64,000 nucleotides of DNA from assembly GCA_963783965.1 (NCBI GenBank), contig CAWAPQ010000013.1, positions 372,001 through 436,000 on the forward strand, written 5' to 3'. Position 1 is the stretch's first letter; each line of letters starts with the position of its first letter. Below are positions 33,165-41,884 of the stretch, piece by piece. The translations under genes and the position numbers were made by a program. Below the pieces are notes generated by a model. The model saw only the letters and a list, made by a program, of their open reading frames with translations. It was not told where the DNA came from and made no database searches. Origin of the DNA: Bog-473 sp963783965. Lineage in GTDB: Bacteria; Actinomycetota; Acidimicrobiia; Acidimicrobiales; RAAP-2.

Positions 33165-35621
33165 TCAGCCCCGGGCATCGATCTCGACCCGTTGTGATGG
33201 GCAGCCCTCCGTGGTGGCGCTGAGGGTGATCCGCCCCTCGCCGGCGGGGCGGACGATGGCGAGGGCGCGGCCACCGAACGTCGTGCACCCCGTCCCGGTG
33301 AAACTCTCCTCGGACGCCGGGTTCGCACTGCCCAGTCCCTGCAGGACGCCGGGGCCGTCGACCTGCACCTCTATCCACCGGTCGCGCGCCACGTGGAGCA
33401 CTCCGTGGTCGTCAACGAGGCAGAGGGTCACGTAGGCCAGGTCCTCGGGATCGGCCGCAATGACGGCGCGATCGGCGGTCGCGTCGAGCCGCACCTCCCC
33501 GGTGGCGGAGGCGAGCGCGGTGCGGCCGATCTCTGTCCCGTCTCGCCAGGCCACGGCCTCCAACCGGCCCGTTTCGTATGTCGTCTCGAATGTCGACCGG
33601 TAGCGCTGCGACGCCCCGCTCGCCTGTCGGCCGACCGGGCGGCCGTTCAGCAGCAACTCGACCTCGTCGGCGTCGGCGTAGACCTCCACGGTCACCGGCG
33701 CGCCCTCGTGCCCGACCCAGCTCCAGCTCGACACGACGTCGCTCCAGGACCACGGCGTGCCCGACGCCGCCTCACCGTGGTGCACCGGCGACCGCACGGC
33801 CAGGTAGGGGTCAGACCGCAACCCGAACACGATCTCGCGGTAATACGACTGGGGACGGCGGTAGCCGGTGATGTCGATGTCCCCGCACCAGGCGGTCCGG
33901 TACGGGTACTCGCCGTGGAACGACTGCATGCCCTGCGCCGGATCGGGCGTGCCGTAGACCGTGCGCCCGATCCCGGCCTCACCGAGGTAGTCCCAGCCGG
34001 TCCAGGTGAAGTCGCCGATGACGTGGGGGTACCTGCGCACCGCGGCCCAACCTCTGTCGATGGCCGGGGGATGGGTCTCGCTGCCGACGATCACCCGGTT
34101 CGGGTAGAGGTCCCCGTCGGTGGCGAACCGGGTCTCCATGTAGTTGTAGCCGACCACATCGAGGTACGAAGCAGTCTGGGCCGAGTTCCTCGCCACGACG
34201 GGCGCACGCATGAGGTCGTTGAGCCGGTCGGCGATCTGGGTCATCGCCGTGTTCACGCCCGTCCCGGCATCCGGCTCCTCGGTTGCGTTGTCGCGTCCCT
34301 CGGCGAGCCGGGCGAAGAGCTCGGACCCGCCGACCAGCAGCCCGCTGATGGCCTCGGTCACGAAGCGCGAGGCGTCGAGCGAGCGGATCTTCTCGGCCAG
34401 CGCACGTCCGACACGGGCACCCATCGGTGTCCCCGCCTCTGGGATCTCGTTGCCGATGCTGTAGAGGATGACGCTCGGGTGGTTGATGTCCTTGCGGACC
34501 ATGGCCTCCACGTCCGCCTCCCACCAGTCGGGGAATCGCAGCGCGTAGTCGTGCTCGCTCTTTGGTTGTGTCCACATGTCGAAGGTCTCGTCCATGACGA
34601 GCACGCCGAGCCGGTCGCAGGCACGGAGCATGGGTTTGCTGAGGGGATTGTGGGCGCTCCGGATGGCGTTGAACCCGGCTTCCTTGAGCAACTCGACACG
34701 GCGCTCCTCTGCACGCCCGACGGTGGCCGCACCGAGCGGGCCGTTGTCGTGATGGACGCACGCCCCGCGGAGGAGCACCGTCTCGCCATTGATGCGGAGG
34801 CCTCGCTCCGGGTCCACGTTCAGCGACCGAATCCCGAACGTCGTCGATTCCTCGTCGAGGACGTGATCGCCGTCCAGCAAGGACGCCCGACAGACGTAGA
34901 GGTACGGATGTTCTGGACCCCACCGGTGCGGACGTCGCACACGCAACCGCTGCCGCGCGGTGAGGACGTCGCCTGGCACGGTCGTGATCGGCGCCTCGGC
35001 TTCGGCCACCACGTTGCCCTCTGCGTCGACGATCTCGAATCGCAGGTCGGCGTTCGACATCCCGGTCGACTGGTTCCGCACCTCTGCGCTCACGGCCACC
35101 GACGCCAGGTCGTCGTCGATCTCGGGCGTGAGCAGCTGCAGACCGCCCGGCACCAGGTGGACCCGTCCGCCCTGGAGCAGCCAGACGCTGCGGTAGAGGC
35201 CGCCCCCCGAGTACCAGCGGCTGTCGTCGTGGGCGCAGGCCTCGACCTTGACCTCATTGGGCTGGCCGGAGCGCAGCAGGTGGTCGATCTGCACGGTGAA
35301 GTCCGAGTAGCCCCCCGGTCGGTGGGCGACCAAGGCGTCGTTGACCCGGACCCGTGCGTCGCGGTAGACGCCCTCGAATTCCAGGACGACGGCGCTCCCG
35401 GGCTCGTCGGTCGACAGCTCGAACGACTTCTTGTACTCCCAGTTCCCGCTCGGGAAGTAGGCCGTCGCCGCGTGCCCGGACGGCGAGCGTTCGGTGCCGA
35501 GCATGGCGTCGTGGGGCAGGGTCACCTGTGCCGGCGCCGAGCCCGCTCCGGCGATCAGCTCGGCAAAGGAGTTCGCCTTGGCTCCGACCGTCCAGCCGTC
35601 ATTGAATGGGGTACGACGCAT
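33165..35621 (-). CDS. GH2 family glycoside hydrolase (beta-galactosidase-like)
   Basis: GH2 enzyme of 818 residues with jelly-roll (LPHDAMLGTER, WYSGGGLYRSVWL), Ig-like and TIM-barrel domains (RGACVHHDNGPLGAA), then two C-terminal beta domains of the DUF4982/Ig type. The acid/base Glu is in YSIGNEIPEAG and the nucleophile in VGSETHPP. The FDMWTQPKSEHDY segment is common in exo-acting GH2 enzymes of polysaccharide loci. It has no signal peptide. It heads the operon to galT, IMPase and kinase, with a LacI-like operator 26 bases upstream of the ATG. Confidence 0.87.
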   Translation of the reverse strand: MRRTPFNDGWTVGAKANSFAELIAGAGSAPAQVTLPHDAMLGTERSPSGHAATAYFPSGNWEYKKSFELSTDEPGSAVVLEFEGVYRDARVRVNDALVAHRPGGYSDFTVQIDHLLRSGQPNEVKVEACAHDDSRWYSGGGLYRSVWLLQGGRVHLVPGGLQLLTPEIDDDLASVAVSAEVRNQSTGMSNADLRFEIVDAEGNVVAEAEAPITTVPGDVLTARQRLRVRRPHRWGPEHPYLYVCRASLLDGDHVLDEESTTFGIRSLNVDPERGLRINGETVLLRGACVHHDNGPLGAATVGRAEERRVELLKEAGFNAIRSAHNPLSKPMLRACDRLGVLVMDETFDMWTQPKSEHDYALRFPDWWEADVEAMVRKDINHPSVILYSIGNEIPEAGTPMGARVGRALAEKIRSLDASRFVTEAISGLLVGGSELFARLAEGRDNATEEPDAGTGVNTAMTQIADRLNDLMRAPVVARNSAQTASYLDVVGYNYMETRFATDGDLYPNRVIVGSETHPPAIDRGWAAVRRYPHVIGDFTWTGWDYLGEAGIGRTVYGTPDPAQGMQSFHGEYPYRTAWCGDIDITGYRRPQSYYREIVFGLRSDPYLAVRSPVHHGEAASGTPWSWSDVVSSWSWVGHEGAPVTVEVYADADEVELLLNGRPVGRQASGASQRYRSTFETTYETGRLEAVAWRDGTEIGRTALASATGEVRLDATADRAVIAADPEDLAYVTLCLVDDHGVLHVARDRWIEVQVDGPGVLQGLGSANPASEESFTGTGCTTFGGRALAIVRPAGEGRITLSATTEGCPSQRVEIDARG

Positions 35622-35647
35622 GGACCGGCATCCTACGCCACCAGGGA

Positions 35648-35661
35648 TGTTATCGCTATCA
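35648..35661. promoter_or_regulatory. LacI-type operator upstream of the GH2 operon
   Basis: TGTTATCGCTATCA, read on the minus strand as TGATAGCGATAACA, resembles the site at 25006-25019 (TGATAGCGTTATCA on the minus strand). The match is 12 of 14 positions. It lies 26 bases upstream of the GH2 ATG, where it would cover the promoter. Confidence 0.55.
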
Positions 35662-35788
35662 TGCGCCGACCGACCCGGGGCGCCGAGCCTGCCCGCGCAG
35701 GCCGCCGGAGTCGGGGCGCAGTGTTACCTTGACCGCAACAGCGACCCCGCCCGCACCGGGCGGCGGCGCTGCGGGACAGGAGGTGCGC

Positions 35789-36508
35789 ATGGCGACCTAT
35801 GTGCTCGTGCACGGCGGCGGCCACGGGGGCTGGTGCTATCAGCGGGTCGCCCGACTCCTGCAGGCAAAGGGCCACGTGGTCTACGCGCCCACCATGACGG
35901 GATTGGGCGAACGGGCGCACCTGCTGAACGCCGAGGTCGACCTGGACCGACACATCGAGGACATGGCCGCCGTGTTGCAGTTCGAGGACCTGCGCGACGT
36001 CATTCTGGTTGGACACAGCTACGGCGGGATGGTCATCACGGGCACAGCCGACCGCGTGCCGGACCGGATCGGCCGTCTGGTGTTCCTCGACGCCGCCAAC
36101 CCCGTCAACGGCCAGTCACTTGTCGACGTGGCGGGTCCCGTCATCGGCGCCGTCCGCCCATTCGGCGAGACCGTCGATGGGATGGAGCTCGTGCTGCTCC
36201 CGGCGCCCGATGCCGGTCTGCTCTACGGCGTCACCGACCCGGCAGACCTGGCCTGGATGGCCGAGCGCCTGACGGCGCACCCCTGGAAGTGCTTCGAACA
36301 ATCGTTGGATCTGACCAACGAGGCCGCTCTCTGGGCCATTCCCCAGTTCCACATCGTGTGCACGTCGACGCTGGCGACCAGGGACCCTGGCCTCATTGCG
36401 ACCGCCCGAGCCGAGGGCCGGCTCTGGGACATCGACACCGGCCATGACCTCATGATCACCGAACCGGAGAAGGTCGCGGACGCATTACTGCAGGTCGCAG
36501 TGGCCTGA
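35789..36508 (+). CDS. Alpha/beta hydrolase (esterase/hydroxynitrile lyase-like)
   Basis: Hydrolase of 239 residues with the alpha/beta fold. The oxyanion segment is YVLVHGGGHGGWCYQRVARL, the nucleophile elbow is VGHSYGGM (Ser), and the catalytic His is in DTGHDLMIT. The GGGHGGWCY start is typical of the small EstC/plant methylesterase-like group. ATG 35789 is chosen because an AGGAGG box lies just upstream (35778-35783); the longer frame (from 35606) has no such support. The substrate is unknown. It is divergent from the GH2 operon. Confidence 0.85.
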   Translation: MATYVLVHGGGHGGWCYQRVARLLQAKGHVVYAPTMTGLGERAHLLNAEVDLDRHIEDMAAVLQFEDLRDVILVGHSYGGMVITGTADRVPDRIGRLVFLDAANPVNGQSLVDVAGPVIGAVRPFGETVDGMELVLLPAPDAGLLYGVTDPADLAWMAERLTAHPWKCFEQSLDLTNEAALWAIPQFHIVCTSTLATRDPGLIATARAEGRLWDIDTGHDLMITEPEKVADALLQVAVA

Positions 36509-36544
36509 CTGTCATCACACGCTCCGGGCGTGTATGCCTAGGGA

Positions 36545-36562
36545 TCCGATTTTGGGATCGGA
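36545..36562. repeat. Small inverted repeat before the orphan binding-protein gene
   Basis: TCCGAT (36545-36550) and ATCGGA (36557-36562) form a six-base perfect inverted repeat around TTTGGG. It lies after the hydrolase stop and 30 bases before the binding-protein start. It could be a weak terminator or an operator; there is no T tract. Confidence 0.3.
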
Positions 36563-36592
36563 CGGCACTTTTGGGGAGGGATGGTCTGCACC

Positions 36593-37849
36593 ATGGGGAA
36601 ATTGTCTGGTAGGTACAGGGGCCGGTTGGGGCTGGCGGCTCTCGCGTGCACCGCGGGCGTCGGGGTCACGAGCCTGGCTGGCGGAGTTGCGAGCGCAGGG
36701 GCTTCGGGGTCGCCCATCACAATCGTGATGATCACCTCGCTGACAGGTGAAGGGTCGTCGGAATTCAGCCAGGCACCGGCAGGCTTCAATGCCCGCATTG
36801 CGCTCCAGAACGCCCAAGGCGGGATCGACGGTCACAAAATCAACGGCGTCGTGCTCGACGACCAGACCAGCCCGACGCAGATCGTGACGGCCGCGCAGGA
36901 CGCCCTCTCGAAGAACCCGGCGGGCATCGTGTCGATCAGCCCGCTCTACTTCCTGGGCGACAAATACGCACAGCAGGCAGGCGTGCCCGTCACGGGCGGC
37001 TTCTTCGACGGTCCGGAGTGGGGCGAGCAGCCCTTCACCAACATGTTCGCCTCGGACGTGGGGAGCCTCAGCGACAAGTACCCGGTCAACACCGGCATCG
37101 GCGCCTTCATGAAGGCGCACGGCGGCACGGTCGTCTGTTCGTACGGCTACGGGATCTCACCTTCGTCGAGCCGGTCCGCCATCGGCACGAACCTGTCGTT
37201 CGTGCACGCCGGCGGCAAGTCGGGCGTGCTCGACACCTCTATTCCCTTCGGCTCCGTGGCCATGACGACGCCGGCGCTCGCAGCAAAGCAGAAGGGGTGC
37301 GATGCGTACTACGCCGGGCTCGACGACAACTCGAATGACGCTCTGGCGACTGCACTGCAGCAGGAAGGCGTCAAGCCGAAGGTCATGGTCTTCCCGACGG
37401 GCTACGAGCCCAGCGTGATCGGGACCCCGGCGTGGAAGGCCGTCCAGGGCGGCTACTTCGAGACCGAGTTCCGGCCGTTCTCACTGCCGAACGCCGGCAC
37501 GCAGCAGATGCAGTCAGCTCTCGAGAAGTACGCGCACTTCAGCAAGACCGAGTTCCCGTCCTTCGCCCAGTACGAGTCGTGGCTCGGCGCCGACCTCATG
37601 ATCAAGGGGCTGCAAATGGCCGGGCCGACCGCGTCCCACGCCACCGTGATCAAGGACCTGCGCAGCATTAAGAGCTACAACGGCAATGGGTTGCTCCCGG
37701 AGTCCATCAACTACTCCACCGACTTCGGGAAGGACCTGCCGAAGTCGTGTGGGTGGTACATGAAGGCAGAGAAGAGCGGCTTCGTGGCCGTCTCGAGCCA
37801 ACCGTATTGCGGGACGGACATTCCGGGCACGACCACAGTGCAGGGGTAA
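36593..37849 (+). CDS. ABC transporter substrate-binding protein (HAAT type), orphan
   Basis: Secreted binding protein of 418 residues with a signal peptide (LGLAALACTAGVGVTSLAGG, cleavage near ASAGA) and a type I periplasmic fold starting PITIVMITSLTGEG. It is a close paralogue of the protein at 51416-52696, sharing GFNARIALQNAQGG, YGYSISPSSSR-like and SLPNAGTQQMQ segments. No permease or ATPase gene adjoins it, so it probably serves a transporter elsewhere, perhaps the 52.8-56.4 kb set. ATG 36593 leaves 12 bases after a GGGAGGG box; ATG 36581 abuts that box and is less likely. Confidence 0.88.
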   Translation: MGKLSGRYRGRLGLAALACTAGVGVTSLAGGVASAGASGSPITIVMITSLTGEGSSEFSQAPAGFNARIALQNAQGGIDGHKINGVVLDDQTSPTQIVTAAQDALSKNPAGIVSISPLYFLGDKYAQQAGVPVTGGFFDGPEWGEQPFTNMFASDVGSLSDKYPVNTGIGAFMKAHGGTVVCSYGYGISPSSSRSAIGTNLSFVHAGGKSGVLDTSIPFGSVAMTTPALAAKQKGCDAYYAGLDDNSNDALATALQQEGVKPKVMVFPTGYEPSVIGTPAWKAVQGGYFETEFRPFSLPNAGTQQMQSALEKYAHFSKTEFPSFAQYESWLGADLMIKGLQMAGPTASHATVIKDLRSIKSYNGNGLLPESINYSTDFGKDLPKSCGWYMKAEKSGFVAVSSQPYCGTDIPGTTTVQG

Positions 37850-37858
37850 CGGATCGCG

Positions 37859-37891
37859 ACTGAGCCGGTCCTGGGACGGGCCTGGCTCAGT
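37859..37891. terminator. Bidirectional hairpin terminator
   Basis: ACTGAGCC (37859-37866) pairs perfectly with GGCTCAGT (37884-37891), and an inner GTCC/GGAC pair strengthens the loop. It sits ten bases after the binding-protein stop and overlaps the stop of the convergent ferredoxin gene, so it can serve both. Confidence 0.55.
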
Positions 37892-38078
37892 CCACGATGG
37901 AGATGGCGTTCTTGGGACACGTCCGCACGGCGGCCTCGACCTTCTCGCGCAGATCCTCGGGAGGATTCTCGTCGAGGACGTAGAGGAGGTCGTCGTCCCG
38001 GACCTCGAACACCTCGGGCGCCAGACCCATGCAGAGGGCGTTGCTCTCGCACAGATCGAAATCAACCACAACACGCAT
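37887..38078 (-). CDS. Ferredoxin ([3Fe-4S] P450-type)
   Basis: Protein of 63 residues. Cys ligands are in LCESNALC (Cys-x5-Cys) and RTCPKNAI, with LAPEVFEVRDDD between, the pattern of actinobacterial ferredoxins that pass electrons to cytochrome P450s. The reduced ligand set fits a [3Fe-4S] cluster. ATG 38076-38078 is preferred because GGAGGT lies eight bases upstream; ATG 38084 is too close to it. No P450 gene is nearby, so the partner is elsewhere. Confidence 0.85.
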   Translation of the reverse strand: MRVVVDFDLCESNALCMGLAPEVFEVRDDDLLYVLDENPPEDLREKVEAAVRTCPKNAISIVD

Positions 38079-38204
38079 CGGCATTACCTCCAACTCCAAA
38101 GAAGTCGTTGATCACAAGGGGGAGGCTACGCGAAGGAGGAGTGACCTCGGTTCATCGCGGCCCTGGGGAGATCTCGGGAGGGAGCGGCGGCCGCGGGCGG
38201 CAGC

Positions 38205-39065
38205 TCAGCCATCCACGACAAACGGGTAGATGCGGGTGAAGTCCGCGCCCGGCTCCGCCGCGGCGAACCGCCGCCACACCGATTCGGTGACTCTCCCCAG
38301 GGTCGCCGGCGCGCCCTCGGCCTCGACGGCACCGAGATACAGCTTGAGGTCCTTGGCCATCAGCGCGTTGGCGAACCCTGCGGCGTAGACGCCGGTCAGC
38401 ACGTGGTTCGGGAACTTGTCCCGCGTCGCGGCGCTCTGTCCGCTGGAGGTGTCAATGACCTCGAGCATCGTCTCCATGTCGAGGCCGACAGAGAGCCCGA
38501 ACGCGATCGCCTCACTGGTGGCGGCCAATGCCGTCGCAGAGAGGAAATTATCGGCCAATTTCAGCGCCTGGGCCATGCCGGGCCGATCGCCAACCCGACG
38601 CCGCCGGTCGCTCAGCCCCGTCAGGACCGGCTCGACCGCCGTGCAGGCCTCGTCCCGACCCGCGTACATCACGGACAGCGTGCGCGCTCGGGCCCCCGCC
38701 ACGCCGCCGGACACGGGCGCGTCGACCAGGCCGATGTCCACCGATGAGAGAAGCTCGTCCGTCGTCTGGGCCGCCGCCACCCCGACCGTCGAGGTGTCGA
38801 CGACATGGCCGACGCGCCGGCGCGGAGCGGCGGCGATGGCCTGCGCAACCGCCCCGGACGCATTGCCGTCCGGAAGGCTCAGCACGACGACGTCGGCGAG
38901 CCCAGCCAGTTGACCGACATCGGCGACGAACGCAGCGCCGTCGGGGTTCCGCTCTGACCCCGTGATGTCGTGGCACACGACTTCGTGTCCCGCAGCCAGG
39001 AGGTTCGCAGCGAGAACGCTGCCCATGTTGCCCAGGCCGACGAACCCGACCGTCGTCACCGTCAC
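38205..39065 (-). CDS. 3-hydroxyisobutyrate dehydrogenase-family NAD(P)-dependent oxidoreductase
   Basis: Beta-hydroxyacid dehydrogenase of 286 residues. The Rossmann motif is VGFVGLGNMGSVLAANLL, the substrate motif is DAPVSGGVAGA, and ALKLADNFLSA holds the catalytic Lys. Members oxidise 3-hydroxyisobutyrate, tartronate semialdehyde or related acids. The GTG start overlaps the stop of the CMD-family gene (GTGA), so the two form an operon. Its closeness to an acyl-CoA mutase and a methylmalonate-semialdehyde-type dehydrogenase fits branched-acid catabolism. Confidence 0.87.
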   Translation of the reverse strand: MTVTTVGFVGLGNMGSVLAANLLAAGHEVVCHDITGSERNPDGAAFVADVGQLAGLADVVVLSLPDGNASGAVAQAIAAAPRRRVGHVVDTSTVGVAAAQTTDELLSSVDIGLVDAPVSGGVAGARARTLSVMYAGRDEACTAVEPVLTGLSDRRRRVGDRPGMAQALKLADNFLSATALAATSEAIAFGLSVGLDMETMLEVIDTSSGQSAATRDKFPNHVLTGVYAAGFANALMAKDLKLYLGAVEAEGAPATLGRVTESVWRRFAAAEPGADFTRIYPFVVDG

Positions 39066-39460
39066 GCCTCCGGGTGCTGTGCTGCGTGTTCCTCCGCGCG
39101 CTCGGCCAGGAGTGCCCTCCGCGCCGAGACCCCCGCCGGCGCGCCGCAGTAGGCGGCGATCTGGAAGAGAAGCTCGTCGAGCTCCTCGTCAGTGACTCCG
39201 GTCCGCGACCGAGCACTGACGTGCAATCGGAATTCGTCCATGCGGCCGAGCGCTGCGGTCATCGCCAGCACCACCAGGCTGCGGTCACGCGTGCTCAGTG
39301 CGTCACTGCGGGTCCATACCCCCCAGGCCATCGACGTGAGGTAGTCGGAGAACTCCCGCATGACCGGGTTGGGGTCGGACGTCTGCGCGTCGACGTAGTC
39401 GGCACCCAGCATGGCCCGGCGCATCGCCTGGGACCTTTCGAACTTCTCGTCCTCCGACAC
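39062..39460 (-). CDS. Carboxymuconolactone decarboxylase family protein
   Basis: Helical protein of 132 residues with the PcaC-like pattern: MREFSDYLTSMAWGVWTR, LSTRDRSLVVLAMTAALG, EFRLHVSARSRTGVTDEEL, LLFQIAAYCGAPAGV. It lacks the CxxC of AhpD peroxidases, so a decarboxylase or isomerase-like role on a ring-cleavage product is more likely. It starts with GTG and is coupled to the dehydrogenase downstream. Confidence 0.83.
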   Translation of the reverse strand: MSEDEKFERSQAMRRAMLGADYVDAQTSDPNPVMREFSDYLTSMAWGVWTRSDALSTRDRSLVVLAMTAALGRMDEFRLHVSARSRTGVTDEELDELLFQIAAYCGAPAGVSARRALLAERAEEHAAQHPEA

Positions 39461-39654
39461 TGTGCCCTCCTCTTGTCCCGGGGGTCGGCAGTAGCCCTGC
39501 CACCGGCACGTTTCTCCTGCTCATCGACGGAGAACCTCAATGTACAGGACTGAGAATGAGCGTGCATCCCCGCCGAGCGCGCGCATGCGGCGCAGCCTGG
39601 TGGAACGAAGAGGTGACACCACAGGTGCGCAGGACCGACCTGCTCCGCCGCTGA

Positions 39655-41283
39655 TCAGGCGACGTGGCGCTCGGTGTAGAGCCCGAAGACGGATTCGAGC
39701 GCCTGCATCGACTCGCCGACGGTCACGTGATGGCGTGCTGCCTCAATGAGGGCCGGCATCACGTTGACCTCCGGATCGGACGCGTCCTTGGCGATCCGGG
39801 CCAGCGACGCGCGGACCGCGTCGTCGTCTCGCGCCTGCTTGATCTGCGCCAGACGGACCAGCTGCTCCGTCTCGACATCCCCGCCGATAGAGAGCGTGGA
39901 CGGCGCGACGCCGTCGTCCTCCACGTACCCGTTGACGCCCACCATGGTCCATTCGCCTCGGGCGATCTTCGATTGGAAGGCATACGCCGCGTCGGCGATC
40001 TCCGCAATGAACCATCCGTCGTCAATGCAGGCGATGACTCCCTCGAACATCGACCCCGAGCCGGCCTGGTCCAAGTGCGCGAAGACGTCTTCGGCCTGAC
40101 GCTCCAACTCGTCCGTGAGCGCCTCGACGAACCACGAGCCACCCAGCGGGTCGGCCACATGGACGACGCCCGACTCCTCCGCGATGACCTGCTGCGTCCG
40201 CAGGGCCAGGCGGGCCGCGTGCTCGGTTGGCAGCGCCAGCGCTTCGTCAAAGGCATCCGTGTGCAGGCTCTGGGTTCCGCCCAGGACGCCGGAAAGAGCC
40301 TCGAGCGCCACCCGGACCAAATTGACCTCCGGTTGCTGGGCGGTCAGCGACACCCCGGCCGTCTGGGTGTGGAAGCGCAGCTGGCACGACCGCCCGTCCG
40401 CCGCCCCGTAGCGCTCGCGCATGAAGCGGGCCCAGATGCGCCGGGCCGCCCGGTACTTGGCGATCTCCTCGAAGAAATCGCTGTGGGCGTTGAAGAAGAA
40501 GCTGAGTCGCGGCGCGAAATCGTCGACCGCCATGCCGGCCGCGATGGCAGCCTCGACGTAGGCGAACCCGTTCGCCAGGGTGAAGGCCAGCTCCTGCGCC
40601 GCCGTCGAACCAGCCTCGCGGATGTGGTACCCCGACACCGAGACGGGATGCCAGCGCGGCAGCTCGGCCGCGCAGAACCGCATGACATCTGTGACGAGCC
40701 GGACCGAGGGCCGCGGCGGGAAGACATATTCCTTCTGGGCCTGGTACTCCTTCAAAATGTCGTTCTGCAGCGTGCCCGAAAGGGCAGCCCGCTCGACGCC
40801 GGTACGGTCCGCCACGCCCACGTACATGGCGAGCACGGGCGCAGCCGGTGAGTTGATGGTCATGGACGTCGAGACCTTCCCGAGGTCGATGCCGGAGAAC
40901 AGCGTCTCCATGTCGTCCTGGGTGTCGACGGCGACGCCCGCCCGACCCACCTCTCCCCTGGCCCACGGGTCGTCGGAATCACGACCGAGCAGCGTCGGCA
41001 TGTCGAACGCAGTCGACAGCCCGTCGCCGCCGGCCCGCAACAGCTCCTTGAAGCGTCCGTTGGTGTCGGCCGCGGTGCCGAACCCGGCGAACTGGCGCAT
41101 CGTCCACAGGCGGGAGCGATACATGGAGGCGTAGGGCCCGCGCGTGTAGGGGTACTGACCCGGCAGCTCGGCGCCTTCGGGGCCGTACACGGCCTCCACG
41201 GGCACGCCCGACATCGTCTCGAACCGCGCCTCCCGCCGGGGAGAGCGGTCGAATTCCTCCTGCCAGGTCTTTCGGTCTGCCAC
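39655..41283 (-). CDS. Acyl-CoA mutase large subunit (methylmalonyl-CoA mutase family, isobutyryl-CoA-mutase-like)
   Basis: Catalytic barrel subunit of 542 residues without a B12-binding domain, so a separate small subunit is needed; none is in the window. Marks are YPYTRGPYASMYRSRLWTMR, TAFDMPTLLGRDSDD, TINSPAAPVLAMY and SVSGYHIREAGSTAAQE. At the position of the methylmalonyl-CoA mutase Tyr in RQYAGF this protein has Phe65 (RQFAGF), as in isobutyryl- or 2-hydroxyisobutyryl-CoA mutases. It starts at GTG 41281-41283, ten bases below a GACGTC-type operator. Confidence 0.88.
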   Translation of the reverse strand: MADRKTWQEEFDRSPRREARFETMSGVPVEAVYGPEGAELPGQYPYTRGPYASMYRSRLWTMRQFAGFGTAADTNGRFKELLRAGGDGLSTAFDMPTLLGRDSDDPWARGEVGRAGVAVDTQDDMETLFSGIDLGKVSTSMTINSPAAPVLAMYVGVADRTGVERAALSGTLQNDILKEYQAQKEYVFPPRPSVRLVTDVMRFCAAELPRWHPVSVSGYHIREAGSTAAQELAFTLANGFAYVEAAIAAGMAVDDFAPRLSFFFNAHSDFFEEIAKYRAARRIWARFMRERYGAADGRSCQLRFHTQTAGVSLTAQQPEVNLVRVALEALSGVLGGTQSLHTDAFDEALALPTEHAARLALRTQQVIAEESGVVHVADPLGGSWFVEALTDELERQAEDVFAHLDQAGSGSMFEGVIACIDDGWFIAEIADAAYAFQSKIARGEWTMVGVNGYVEDDGVAPSTLSIGGDVETEQLVRLAQIKQARDDDAVRASLARIAKDASDPEVNVMPALIEAARHHVTVGESMQALESVFGLYTERHVA

Positions 41284-41292
41284 GTCCCTACA

Positions 41293-41312
41293 TTACTTCA
41301 ACGTCAAACTAC
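41293..41312 (-). promoter_or_regulatory. GACGTC-centred operator E, upstream of the acyl-CoA mutase
   Basis: TTAC-TTC-AACGTC-AAA-CTAC; the minus-strand core is GACGTT with flanks matching site A (TTGACGTYGAAGT shared). It lies in the 41-base gap between the MarR gene and the mutase start. It is the weakest of the five sites but the flanking match is good. Confidence 0.45.
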
Positions 41313-41324
41313 TTTCCAGCTCCC

Positions 41325-41834
41325 TTACTGGAAGTCGCCGGCGGCCCGTCGAAGGTCGGCGAGCAGCGTGAAGAGGCTCGCCACGGCGGGCGGCGAGACG
41401 CCGATGTCGGCGAAGACCTCCGCATTCATCGCCTCCGTCGCTGCGGCAGCCCGACGCCGCCCCGCCGCCGTGAGGACGGCGAGCGTTCCCCGCCCGTCTT
41501 CGGGGTTCGAGCGTCGGGTGACGAGACCGTCCGCCTCCAGGCGATCGACTGCGTTGGTCACGCTCGCCGCATTGACCTGCAGACGCTCGCCGACCTTGCC
41601 CAGGGGCAGGGCTCCCTTGGAGGAGAACGACAGCAACATGAGGACCTCGTAGCGCGCAAACGTCAGTCCGAGTGGACGCAGGACGGCATCGGCACGGGCA
41701 AGGAAGACCTGCTGCAGCCGCATGATGGAAGTGACGACCGCCATGCCCGGCGCCTCTTCCGGCCAGCCGTGGGTCCCCCACTGGCGCTCCGCCTCGGCGA
41801 TCGGATCGAAACGCAGCCGTCGCGGTTCGGCCAT
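41325..41834 (-). CDS. MarR-family transcriptional regulator
   Basis: Winged-helix regulator of 169 residues: LTFARYEVLMLLSFSS, GKVGERLQVNAASVTNAVDR (HTH), ADGLVTRRSNPEDGRGTLAVL (wing). It is the gene directly upstream of the acyl-CoA mutase and on the same strand, so it probably responds to a catabolic acid or CoA ester. It is divergent from the GH1 gene. Whether it binds the GACGTC-type site next to it is not known. Confidence 0.87.
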   Translation of the reverse strand: MAEPRRLRFDPIAEAERQWGTHGWPEEAPGMAVVTSIMRLQQVFLARADAVLRPLGLTFARYEVLMLLSFSSKGALPLGKVGERLQVNAASVTNAVDRLEADGLVTRRSNPEDGRGTLAVLTAAGRRRAAAATEAMNAEVFADIGVSPPAVASLFTLLADLRRAAGDFQ

Positions 41835-41884
41835 GGGCGCACGCTAGACGTTCATCCGCTCGCCGGACGGGGGCTCCGGTTTGA

